From positions 62,501 to 126,500 of the forward strand of contig JAVKOQ010000079.1 in NCBI GenBank assembly GCA_031835245.1: DNA of 64,000 nucleotides, written 5' to 3'. Source of the DNA: Balamuthia mandrillaris (lineage: Eukaryota; Discosea; Longamoebia; Balamuthiidae). The notes beneath the pieces were generated by a model. It made no database searches, was not told the origin of the DNA, and saw only the letters and a list, made by a program, of their open reading frames with translations. Position numbers and translations under genes: made by a program. This document shows positions 42,460 through 55,013 of the stretch, piece after piece (position 1 is the first letter of the stretch; each line of letters opens with the position of its first letter).

Positions 42460-42713
42460 CGCACGCACGCACAAACCTCTTTGGCTACCGTGTAAATTGT
42501 GCCTGGAAGATTGGGCGTCTCTTTGTCACTTTTCGCAACGACCACCACGCTGGCACCTTTGTTTTTTTTCAGGTCATCATTTTTTTTTAAAAGAAAAAAA
42601 AGAACAGCTACAAATCACTCTTCACCTTCTTTGGCAAAGTCAAGGGCGATAACGCGGCCGATGCCTCGGCTTGCGCCGGTAATCAGGGCTACCCTTCCAT
42701 CAAACTTTCCCAT
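40815..42713 (-). CDS. HSDL2: Short-chain dehydrogenase, HSDL2-like
   Basis: Six exons: 42713-42626, 42556-42477, 42361-42261, 41668-41503, 41339-41052, 40961-40815, phases consistent. The Rossmann motifs are TGASRGIG (cofactor binding) and ICNAGA (NAG). The active-site region SPPINLDW ... VAYCISKFGM carries Tyr and Lys (YxxxK: YCISK). The segments LPGTIYTVAKEVEALGGKALP, LDTPPKRYDLVHSVN and ALWPATMIESYA match animal HSDL2, an NADP-type oxidoreductase of peroxisomes or mitochondria. The protein ends after the SDR domain with no SCP2 sterol-carrier domain, unlike vertebrate HSDL2. Last residues are QSAKL; C-terminal AKL resembles a peroxisomal PTS1-type signal. Intron 3 (41669-42260) contains a SINE and an A-rich tract. 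Confidence 0.87.
41729..42068 (+). mobile_element. tRNA-derived SINE in an intron of the HSDL2-like gene (antisense)
   Basis: The element begins near 41729. It carries a pol III A box, TGGCCGAGTGG at 41742-41752, and a B box, TGTTCGACTCC at 41795-41805, then an unrelated body of about 230 bp and a poly(A) tail at 42041-42060. The 8-bp ATAAAGAA directly before it (41721-41728) is repeated exactly after the tail (42061-42068), as expected for a target-site duplication made by target-primed reverse transcription. The A box resembles class II tRNAs (Leu/Ser). The insertion is antisense to its host gene. The partner LINE is not in the window. Confidence 0.72.
42069..42250. repeat. A-rich low-complexity tract (AAATAAAA, AAAACAAAAT)
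   Basis: About 180 bp of AAAAT and AAAAC units follow the SINE tail and fill the rest of the intron up to the exon ending at 42261. On the gene's sense strand this is T-rich and merges with splice-site pyrimidines. Confidence 0.8.
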
Positions 42714-42736
42714 TTCTTTTTCTTTCTATCTTTTCG

Positions 42737-42760
42737 TGTCGACATTTTCGTGTCGACATT
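42737..42760. promoter_or_regulatory. Duplicated CGTGTCGACATT element just upstream of the HSDL2-like gene
   Basis: TGTCGACATT occurs at 42737-42746 and again at 42751-42760, each preceded by TTTTCG or TTTCG. It lies 24 bp upstream of the HSDL2-like start codon and about 170 bp from the divergent Rpb9 start. Related words occur in several other promoters of the window. Confidence 0.5.
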
Positions 42761-42930
42761 ATTTCTTTTGAGCAGCAAATGTGCAGCAAGCCATTCCTCA
42801 AATGCCATACATTCCAACATTGTCCACAAAAATAAAGTAACCTATCTTAAATTCTTAACGTTCCAAACATTTCAAACATTCCAAACATAGAAAGGAAAAA
42901 GCGAAGAGAAGAGAAGAGAAGCCACAAAAG

Positions 42931-43398
42931 ATGAACTTTTGCTGTGAGTGGTAAGCCTTGTTTCATCCCTTTGGTGCGTTGCTTTGTTTTTGAGAAACCT
43001 TTTAAAATCGTTTTTTTTTGGGGGGTGTCATGAAGTGCAAATATGTTGTACCCAAAGGAGGACAAGGCGAACAAAGTCCTCCTCTACGCTTGCCGCAACT
43101 GCGACCATCAGGAAGCTGCCGAAATGAACTGTGTTTACCGGAACGAGATCAGACGCAATGAAGTGTAAGTCGAGTCGAGCCCTCTCTCTCCCTCTTTCTC
43201 TTTCCCTCGCGTTCATTTGTGTTCTTGCCATCTCTTCTCTCCTTTTGTCTCTTTTTCTCTCATATCTCTTCACTTCTGATGCCGCTGTTCTCCTGTTACC
43301 TCGTAATCTGTTTCTCATCTTTTTTTGTTGTGTTTCCACACTTTGTTCTTTCTTTGTCTCTTTATTGTTGTTCTTGCTCTCCATTCCCTTGTTTCTTT

Positions 43399-43435
<37 letters not shown>

Positions 43436-43518
43436 CTCTTCTCTCTTCTCTTCTCTCTTCTTTCTCTATTCCTTGTTTCTTTTCTTTCTCTCATTCTCTT
43501 CTTTCTTTCTCCTTCTGT

Positions 43519-43558
<40 letters not shown>

Positions 43559-43904
43559 TCTCTCTCTCTCTTCTTTCTCTATTCCCTTGTTTCTTTTCTT
43601 TCTCTCACCGTCTTCTTTCTTTCTCTCTGTCTCTTCTCTCTTCTTTCTTTATCCCATTCCTTTTATCCCTCCTGCTTCTTTCCCTGCCTCTCATCACAAA
43701 CGAACAAACAACAGTGAACGAACAAAACTATCACATGATGTGACGGCAGACCCAACGCTTCCCCGTACGCGCAGCACCAAGTGTGCCGTTTGTGGCGGAC
43801 GAGAGGCCGTCTTCTTTCAGGCCAACACAGGAGATAAGGACGAAGCCCTTGCCCTTTACTTTGTTTGCTGTGATGAGAACTGTGGCCATCGTTGGAGAGA
43901 ATAG
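42931..43904 (+). CDS. RPB9: RNA polymerase II subunit Rpb9
   Basis: Three exons: 42931-42950, 43036-43164, 43715-43904. The 20-nt first exon supplies MNFCCE and completes the first zinc ribbon (CCEC ... CRNC). Exon 2 gives [20 protein letters not shown] and [12 protein letters not shown]; exon 3 gives [22 protein letters not shown] and [12 protein letters not shown], the TFIIS-like C-terminal ribbon. Rpb9 supports start-site choice and proofreading by RNA polymerase II in the nucleus. Total length is about 112 residues, normal for the family. The second intron (550 nt) is almost entirely C/T microsatellite. The first exon would be missed by ORF finders. Confidence 0.93.
43165..43714. repeat. 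Intron filled by (CT)n / CTTTCT microsatellites
   Basis: Nearly the whole second Rpb9 intron is pyrimidine-rich, with pure (CT)n runs at about 43403-43430 and 43526-43570 and repeated TTTCTTTCTCTC units. The sense strand carries the pyrimidines. Confidence 0.85.
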
Positions 43905-44020
43905 TCCTCACTTAACCATTATATATTCTCCCTCTCATCCTTCATAACATGTAACTAAAACTCTTTTTCTTTGGAACGCCAAACGACGGGCTGTTTAACT
44001 CTTACGGGTGACGTGTGAGC

Positions 44021-44059
<39 letters not shown>

Positions 44060-44505
44060 AGAGAGAAGAAAAGATACAGACAAGAGAAGAGAGCAGAGCA
44101 ATGCAATGCAATGGAAGAAGAGAAGAGAAAGAAGAGAGGAGGCTGAGTTCGCCCGGAGAGATGGCAAACGTTACAACCTGCGCAGGTCGCAATACCGTTG
44201 ATGGGCGCGTGGCCATACCCCCGCTGCTCCGAGGGGAGTTAACGGTTTATTTATTAAAAAAAAAAAAAAGGTTTCCCTTGCGTTTTTTAATGTACCCTGG
44301 CTCCCAGCTGGTATGGTCTTCCTCTTTCCTCCTCCTAGGAGATTTTAGGCTCTATAGCGGTCCTATATCACTTTGTGAGTTTCCCACTTTTTCTTTTTTC
44401 TTCTCATCTCTCTTTGTTCCGTTCCGCTCCTGCGCTGAACGCACGCACACACACAGGAGTGAGCAACCAACAACAACAAAAACAAACAAACAAACAAACA
44501 ACGCG
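43905..44505. other. Spacer with a (GA)n tract
   Basis: This is the spacer between the Rpb9 stop and the P450 start. (GA)n occupies about 44024-44054, and a poly(A) run lies at about 44257-44269. Short inverted words occur (CTCCTAGGAG at about 44332). No gene or tRNA was recognised. A (CAAA)n tract immediately precedes the P450 ATG. Confidence 0.5.
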
Positions 44506-45726
44506 ATGAGCCTCGCCGTGCATTGGGGGTGGTGGCTGGCGGTGTCGGCGTTGGCAGCGGTGGCGGTGTACCTGGTGAGGGACGTGCGTTACCGCAAGGG
44601 CAGGCAAACGCTGCCGGGACCGGCCCCGCTGCCGCTCTTTGGCAACGTGCTCCTGGCCTCCAAGCACTGGCGAAGAAGGCATTGGTTCTTTCTTGAGCTA
44701 TCGGTTCGTTCTTCTCTTTGATGTTTTTGCTTTTGGTAGGTCCCCCCGCTCCAACCCTTACCTTTTTCTTTTTCTTGAAGAAAAAATATGGAGCGTTCAA
44801 CCTGTGGTTCTTCAAACATCGGATGATCATCATCACTGAGCCGGACCTGGTGGACTATGTGCTCAACCGCAACTTCAAGAACTATGTACGTTGTGGGTTT
44901 TCTCTTTTTCGTATTTACTCCCCTTGTTCTTGTTCTTGTTCTTGTTCTTGTTCTTGTTCTTCTTCTTGTTCTTCTTGTTCTTGTTCTTCTTCTTGTTCTT
45001 CTTGTTCTTGTTCTTCTTCTTGTTCTTCTTCTAGTTCTTCTTCTTCTTCTTCTTCTTCTTCTTCTTCTTCTTCTTCTTCTTCTTCTTCTTCTTCTTCTTC
45101 TTCATTCGTTATGGTTGCGTTCTTCTCCTACCCACCACTCGTTCTTGTTTCTCCTTTGCTCTGACAGGAAAGAGGAGACCGTCGCAGAGCCAACTTCAAA
45201 GAACTTCTTGGTGATGGGTTCGTTTAACACAAAAACCAACGAGAATAAGAAGAACGAGAGAGAGAGAGAGAGAAAAAAAGAGAGAGAGAGAGAGTTTAAG
45301 TTTCAATTGCACGTTATTGGTTCTGATGTATCGCTTCATTGCAGGATATTTACTGCGGATGGCCGAGAGTGGATGTTGCATCGCAAACTGGCCAAGCCAC
45401 TGTTTCGCTCTGCTTTCATCGCTCAAGGCATGGTTCCTGTCTTCCACAAACACATTCACCACGTCCTAGCTGCTGTTGGAGAAGCAGCTAATGCCGGAAC
45501 TCCTCTTGATATCTTCAAGGTTTAAACTCTATGCCTTCTTCTTTCTTCACTCTTACTTCTTGTTCCTCCGTGGTGCATGTTGTCCTTATCCTACATGATC
45601 TCCAGCTATTCATGAGCTTCACAATGGCTACTTTTCTGGAGCTTGGACTTGGTTGCAAGGAAGGAAGCCTCTCTGAGAGACAACGAATGAAGTTTCAAAA
45701 TTGTTTTGACCTAGCTCAAGTACAAT

Positions 45727-45766
<40 letters not shown>

Positions 45767-46518
45767 CTCGCTCTCTTTCTCTCTTTCTCGTTCTCTCTCG
45801 TTCTATCCTTGTTCTTCTCGTATTCTCTCTTCCGTTTCATATGTCCTGAAGGTACTGTAACGCTACAGGAAGAGTTTGTGCGAAGAATATTTAGCCCTTT
45901 GTCCGCACCTATTGCAACCAGAAACATCAATAGATACGTGAAGTACTTGGACAAGCATGTATACCGCATCATCAACGAAAGAAAGAAGGAGAGCTTGGAG
46001 GAGTTACAAGGAAAGCATGACATTTTCTCACAATTTTTGGCGTTGACGGATGATAACGGACAACCTTTATCAGGTTTTCTACTTGCTCTGCTTTGTGTTT
46101 ATGTTCTTCTTCTTCATTCTTCATGTTCTTCTTCATTCTTCTTGTTCCTCTTCTTGTTCTTCTTCTTGTTCTTGTTCTTCTTCTTGTGCTTCTTCTTCTT
46201 CTTCTTCTCCTTCTCCTTCTCACGCCACCTTTTCTCCTCTTCTGTCTCTCTCTACTCTACTCGCCTGAAATGCAGACAAATACTTGAGGGATGTTTTCTT
46301 AAACTTTCTGCTAGCTGGCCGAGACACCACTGCGACGGTATGTAGTGCAATATCTTGGTTTTCAACAATTCCTCCATCTTGTAAAATAACTCCAATCTTT
46401 TGTCCTTTCAAGGCTTTAACCTGGACGTTCTACAACCTCTCTCTCAACCCAGAAGTAGAGGCAAAGGTAAACCTCTCTAATCCTATGCCCCTATCCCTTT
46501 TGTTTGATGCTTCCCTTC

Positions 46519-46563
<45 letters not shown>

Positions 46564-47198
46564 CCCTCTATAATGATGTAATGCTCTTTGTTGTTCGGTT
46601 TCAAAACAATATTAGCTATACAAAGAAGTGCAAGAGGTGGTTCATGGAGATGTTCCAACCATGGACGAGATACAACAGCTCACCTACGCCAAGAACGTCT
46701 TCACAGAGACGCTCCGCCTCTACCCCTCCGTGCCCTTCGACGGCAGAACAGCTGTAGAGGATGACGTTCTCCCCAATGGCGTGAAGATATTTGCTGGAGA
46801 TGAGGTCGTCTATGGACCGTTTAGCACTGGAAGATTGGCGTACGAGGATGAGGCCAAGTTCGATCCGGATCGTTGGTTGGAGGAGAAGGCGCAGGGTTAT
46901 CACAAGGCCCTGTTCTCCGCCTTCCATCTTGGTCCTCAGGTATGTTTTTTTAATTGTTTCGTTTTTTTGCATTCTCCCTTGTTCTTGCAGCCGAGGTGAT
47001 CAACATGAAACACAACAGACCTGTCTGGGCAAGGAAATGGCTTACACGGAGGCAGTACAAACATTGAGTGCCATCGTCAAACAATATCAGCTGCGGTTGG
47101 TTCCTGGGGAGGAGACCAAGACCTTCACCTCCTCCATCATCCTCACCCCAGCCAACGGCATGCTGATGACCGTCCAGCAGCGTTGCTCGCAAAAATAG
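44506..47198 (+). CDS. Cytochrome P450 monooxygenase
   Basis: Ten exons: 44506-44703, 44781-44885, 45168-45217, 45345-45519, 45606-45719, 45869-46073, 46276-46337, 46413-46466, 46616-46939, 47019-47198. An N-terminal membrane anchor (WWLAVSALAAVAVYLV) is followed by the proline hinge LPGPAPLPLFGN. Later motifs are the I-helix LLAGRDTTA, the K-helix ETLR (ExxR), the PERF-like DPDRW, and the heme loop FHLGPQTCLG, whose cysteine ligates heme; that loop is split by an intron between Gln and Thr. Phases agree throughout. It is an ER-bound haem-thiolate monooxygenase. CYP86/CYP704-like fatty-acid hydroxylase resemblance is an impression only. The introns contain long TTC/TTG and CT microsatellites. 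Confidence 0.88.
44924..45108 (+). repeat. (TTCTTG)n / (TTC)n microsatellite in a P450 intron
   Basis: TTCTTG units give way to about 25 TTC units within the intron between exons 2 and 3 of the P450 gene. Confidence 0.9.
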
Positions 47199-47582
47199 GT
47201 TGGCGCTCGCTGCTATCTCTCCTTTCCGCTTGGACTCAGTTCTTGAAGCACACACACGAAAACGCAGGGCAATAAATAAATAAATAAATAAAAAAAACAA
47301 AAACAAAATAAAGCCAACAAGGAGGAGAACAAACAGTAACAGCAGGTTCATAAACAAAGTGGAAGGCACAGAGAGAAGTGTTTCAAAACCTCCCGGAGGA
47401 GGAGCGTTACTCCCTTTCGAAAGAGAATCCCATATAGGGAGAAGGTTTTATCGCATACCAAATTATTGCACATAAGTGTAAATAAATATTCGATTAATCG
47501 AAAAAATTGTATTTATCGACAAATTTATTCATGACGACACGAAAAATATTCATGACGTCATGGAAAGTTCAGCAAAAAAAAA
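47199..47582. other. Spacer with inverted repeats and GACGAC/GACGTC elements
   Basis: After the P450 gene there is an A-rich run, then a segment with inverted words: CCTCC ... GGAGG at about 47390, and CTCCC ... GGGAG at about 47417-47440. ATGACGACAC at 47531-47540 and the palindrome CATGACGTCATG at 47551-47562 lie 20-50 bp before the methyltransferase start at 47583. Confidence 0.5.
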
Positions 47583-50947
<3,365 letters not shown>

Positions 50948-51150
50948 ATGCAGAGAGAGAGAGAGAAAAAGCAAGTAAAGTTTTTTTTATTTATTTTTAT
51001 TTATTTTTATTTTTTTATTTTTATTTATATATGTGCACAAAAGGAACAGGAATGGATGTCATTTTGTGCTGGAAATCATCCTTCTATGGTAAATGTGTGC
51101 CCCTTCGATAAAGAAACTTTAAACAACGCAACGCTGCGTTTACTTTTCCG

Positions 51151-52969
51151 ATGAATGAACGGCGAGAAACATCGACGCTCACCAAAGGGATCGTGGTGCG
51201 GTTGCTTGTTTTGGTTCTGTTTTTCCTGGCACGGGTTCATGCAAGTACTGTTCCACGAGTTTAACACTCGAGCAACTTGGCTCCTGTTTAGTACCGGGAC
51301 TTAACATCTTATCAGGGAATAGGCTTGGCCCATGGTTCCCACGAGAACCTTCTCCAACTGCTCACATTGAAGGTGGTTAATTCCGTTCTACTCTATCTTT
51401 TCTCTCTCTCTCTCTTTTCTCTCGCTCCTTTTCGTCGCCTTCTATCTCGCTATCTCTTGCATATCTTATTCTTTTGTGATTATCAGGTCCAGTTGCAATT
51501 ATAAACGGGGAGTACTACACGTTCGGTGGGTTTTACGATAAAGGTGTGGGAGGCAACTACTGGGCCACAAACGAGCTTCACATCTACAATATACAGAGAG
51601 ATGAATGGCGGTACGGAGCGAATGGGCCTTTGAACATCACCCACACGCAGGGAGCGACGGATGGTGTACGTTTCTTGTGGTTTGCTGGCGGGTTTGTTGG
51701 AGACCATCCTGGAGTGGCCACAGTTGAGGTTAAGTCATATGAACATTAAGCAATTCTTTGTTTTGTTTTGTTTGCTGAATGTTCCTGCATGTTCTCAATA
51801 GACTTGGCGATACGATGCATACTTTGATGAGTGGATTCGAGGTCCAGATTTGCCGCAAGTAATGGCGTACTATCATTTTCACAGGTCTCGCCGTTCTCTT
51901 TTCATTTTTTAACCATTTGCTCTTAAGCCAAGGGCGTCCAGTGCGTTGGTTTACGATCCAATAGCACAGGAACTGCATCTCATTGGGGGACTACACATCG
52001 ACCGGCAGACCAACGTTCAGAATCATATGGTACTAAGCGTATCCGATGCCCTATCATGGAGTGATGCCACAGCGTATGGACATTTTCCTTCTTGTTCTTC
52101 TGCTTCCGCGTCTTGTTCTGCCACTTGTTCTTCTTCTACTTCTCCTCTTCCACTTTTTTCTAAGAAAAGAGATATTATTTACCACAGGCAGTGGCTTATG
52201 CTTCCCAAAGGAGGTCTTCACTCCCGCAACCACTATCAGGTTTGTTCGTCTCTATCTAGGCTTGCTCTTCCATTAACAAAACGAAAGGGTGTATATCTGG
52301 AGGACAGCATCTACACTGTCGGGGGACAGTACGGACATGACATAACGATAGAGGACGTGGATGCTTTGGACCGGTTTGATCTCGAACGGAAGGTGTGGGT
52401 TCCTTTGGAGAACATGCCGGAACCTCGTTCCCACATGGAGGCCTCCATCACGTTGGTGAACGGTCACCTGATCTTTGCTGGTGGCAGAAACAACATTGCC
52501 GGAAAGGTTCCCGTTCTCTCTCGCTCTCCTTTCTCGCTCTCTCTCTCTCTCTCTCCTCACTCTCTCCTCTCTCTCTCTCCTCTCTCTCTTCTCTCTCTCT
52601 TCTCACTTGCTTAACCAATGCAAACAATAGGATCAAACGAACACAGTCTATGAATACGAACCACATTGTGGCAAGAGTTCCTGTTGGAGCTCATTACCCG
52701 ACCTTCCGTTCTATGGCGACAGTAAGTAGTCACCTCCTTCACTAGCCAATTCATCAGTTCGATAGATGGTTGTGTTTAACAATCAAAAACAAACCATAAC
52801 ACAAACAGCTATCGGTGTGGCATTCTTTCGGAACGTGACGATTCCCAGAGGAAAAGGTGTGCAAACAGGAGACTATCTCTTCGTGAACAGCGCAAGAGTG
52901 CCTCGACCAAAGAGAGGTGTTAAGCTGATAGCAGACTCATGGATGGCTCGCGTTCGTTTGTCGCCATAG
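51151..52969 (+). CDS. Secreted kelch-repeat protein, intact copy
   Basis: Nine exons: 51151-51244, 51292-51372, 51487-51728, 51802-51858, 51928-52073, 52188-52239, 52288-52506, 52631-52721, 52809-52969. The first exon gives a basic start and hydrophobic core (GIVVRLLVLVLFFLARVHA), a clear signal peptide. The first intron is only 47 nt and was placed by matching the paralogue (LGPWFPREPSPTAHIEG). Kelch blades follow: YYTFGGFYDK, ELHIYNIQRDEW, RFLWFAGGFVGDHPG, ELHLIGGLH, SIYTVGGQYG, MEASITLVNGHLIFAGG. The propeller is predicted extracellular or in the secretory lumen; its function is unknown. A convergent paralogue begins right after it. A hairpin overlaps the stop codon. Confidence 0.78.
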
Positions 52970-52988
52970 CATAGGCAGTTCCTATGCT
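52968..52988. other. Perfect 8-bp hairpin overlapping the kelch stop codon
   Basis: AGCATAGG, loop CAGTT, CCTATGCT. The first two bases of the stem are the last two of the TAG stop codon at 52967-52969. It could form in the mRNA 3' UTR or in DNA between two convergent genes. Confidence 0.6.
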
Positions 52989-53039
52989 AAACTTAAGAGA
53001 AATAAACTAAAAGAGAAATCATGTATTACAATTGGTAGT

Positions 53040-53256
53040 TCAGCGCCGAAGTTTGGTTGGAATGGTCGCGTCTTCTCTGAACTTAACTCTAGTCATCCAT
53101 GAGTCAGACACCACAGACTCTGGTCGTATCTTTCGTCTAGTTCTGCCGCTGCTTAAAAAGATAAAGTCTCCGGTCAATGACTTGCCATCCCTTGTTACGG
53201 ATATATTTGAGAAGAAGACTCCAGTGGCAGCTAAAAACCATTTCACTCAGCAATGT

Positions 53257-53297
<41 letters not shown>

Positions 53298-53347
53298 CGA
53301 GGAGGGAGGGAAGAAAGAGAGAGAGAAGACTGTGAAGAGAAAGAGGA

Positions 53348-53390
<43 letters not shown>

Positions 53391-53634
53391 GATAGAGATA
53401 GAAGCAGACAAAGATACTTACAATCCATGACATACGGAAGAGGTCGTAAGGAGCTCCAGCAAGTTGAACGTTACACTGCCTGTGTTCGCTTGTTAGAACT
53501 CATTCGTTAAGTTGCTATAGTGGTTGCTAGGTACCTGGAAGTGGTTTCTTTTCGTTGGAATGGGTTGAGAAAGTATTGTCCATTCTCTTCGTATTGCGAT
53601 ACTCAACGTGAGAACAGAAACTGCTAGAGAGCTG

Positions 53635-53676
<42 letters not shown>

Positions 53677-54019
53677 AGAAGCAAACAATGTGCCCCAGGA
53701 AGCCGGTTCGGAGGCGTCAAGAACCAAATGTTCATCGAGATCGGTGAGACGGTCCACCAGAAGGCCGCCCATCAGATGAAGCCGCCTGCCCACAGGATCG
53801 AAGACCGTCGCGCTTGAGGCTCTTGCCTTTGTTTGCTCAAATGTTAGAACAGCCAAAGGCAATCACAGAGCTTGAGAAGCACAACCCGAGGAAGGTCGGG
53901 TCCCCTATGCCACTGATTTTGCAGGGCATCGTACCGCCATGACTGGGGCAAGAGCGAACGACGGAACAAGTTCGGAACCGCAAGAAGATAGGTAGAGGAG
54001 AAACGGATGTGTACAGAAG

Positions 54020-54066
<47 letters not shown>

Positions 54067-54670
54067 AGGAGCACCACGAAAAAAAAAGAGCAACGATGAG
54101 GGAAAATGAATGGAACAAACGAGAAACAGATAAAAGAGATACGAGGAAAGAGGACCTGGTTTGTAGCTACACCAGGAGAGTTCCCAACAAAGCCGCCAGC
54201 TATCCACAGATATCTCTCTCCGTCAGTGGCTCCTTGGCAATGGCTCACCACCAAAGGGCCTTCCTTTCCATCGCTCCATGTATCACTGCTAGGATCATAT
54301 ATGTACAAGCTGCTCGTGGCCTGAAAGGAGCTAAAGTTGAAACCTCCGAAAGAGTACATCCTGTTGTTGATATTAACTATCGCTCCTGTGCGTTTTAAGT
54401 GTCGTTGGAGAAGCGAACAACCAAGCAAAAGAGAGAGGACTTTGGGTCTATGGTACCTTCGATGTGTGAAGTACGAGGAGCTGTCCGAGGCCACCATGGA
54501 CCCAAGACGGTTCCTGTGAAACAGGGGGAGTTAGAATGGATGAAGAACGGAGAGAAGATACCAGATAACCCCCTTGAAAAAAAGAATCTCGTGCCTGTAT
54601 CTCCCGAAGGTAGCCCACAACAGAACAGCAGAGCAACAACCGACCAACTTATCCCTCCCATCTTTTGCAC
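53040..54670 (-). pseudogene. Kelch-repeat paralogue, apparently decaying
   Basis: Inverted paralogue of the kelch gene at 51151-52969, facing it tail to tail. Recognisable exons: 54670-54562 (signal peptide SWSVVALLFCCGL), 54513-54457, 54385-54156, about 53942-53887, 53826-53687, 53601-53535, a remnant near 53510-53420, and 53246-53040. The N-terminal blades are intact (MYSFGGFNF, RYLWIAGGFVGNSPG, LHLMGGLLVD). The exon matching 52288-52506 of the intact copy, a full blade, is absent, leaving only about 30 bp there. The next exon remnant (CWSSLRPLPY matching CWSSLPDLPF) is preceded by an in-frame TAA. A shortened secreted product is conceivable, so loss of function is likely but not certain. 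Confidence 0.62.
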
Positions 54671-54773
54671 TCTTTAGCGAACCGTCGCAGTTGTTTAATA
54701 AAAATCAACAATTGTCGAATCATTCTTAACTCATCGATAATTATTATTTCAATCTACATTCAGTTTGTTGAGA

Positions 54774-54905
54774 GAAGAAGAAGAAGAAGAAGAAGAAGAA
54801 GAAGAAGAAGAAGAAGAAGAAGAAGAAGAAGAAGAAGAAGAAGAAGAACAAGAACAAGAAGAAGAAGAACACGAACAAGAACAAGAACAAGAACAAGAAC
54901 AAGGA
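54774..54905 (+). repeat. (GAA)n / (GAACAA)n microsatellite
   Basis: About 25 GAA units followed by GAACAA units, then GAGA-rich sequence to about 54970, in the spacer between the decayed kelch gene and the SAM-domain gene. Confidence 0.9.
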
Positions 54906-55013
54906 GCAGAAGAAGAGAAGAGAGAAGAGAGAAGAGAGAGAGGGGAGAGAGAAGAGAACAAAGAGAGAGAGAACTGCAAGCAGCGCTGGCCAATAACCCA
55001 AATAACAAGCCCC

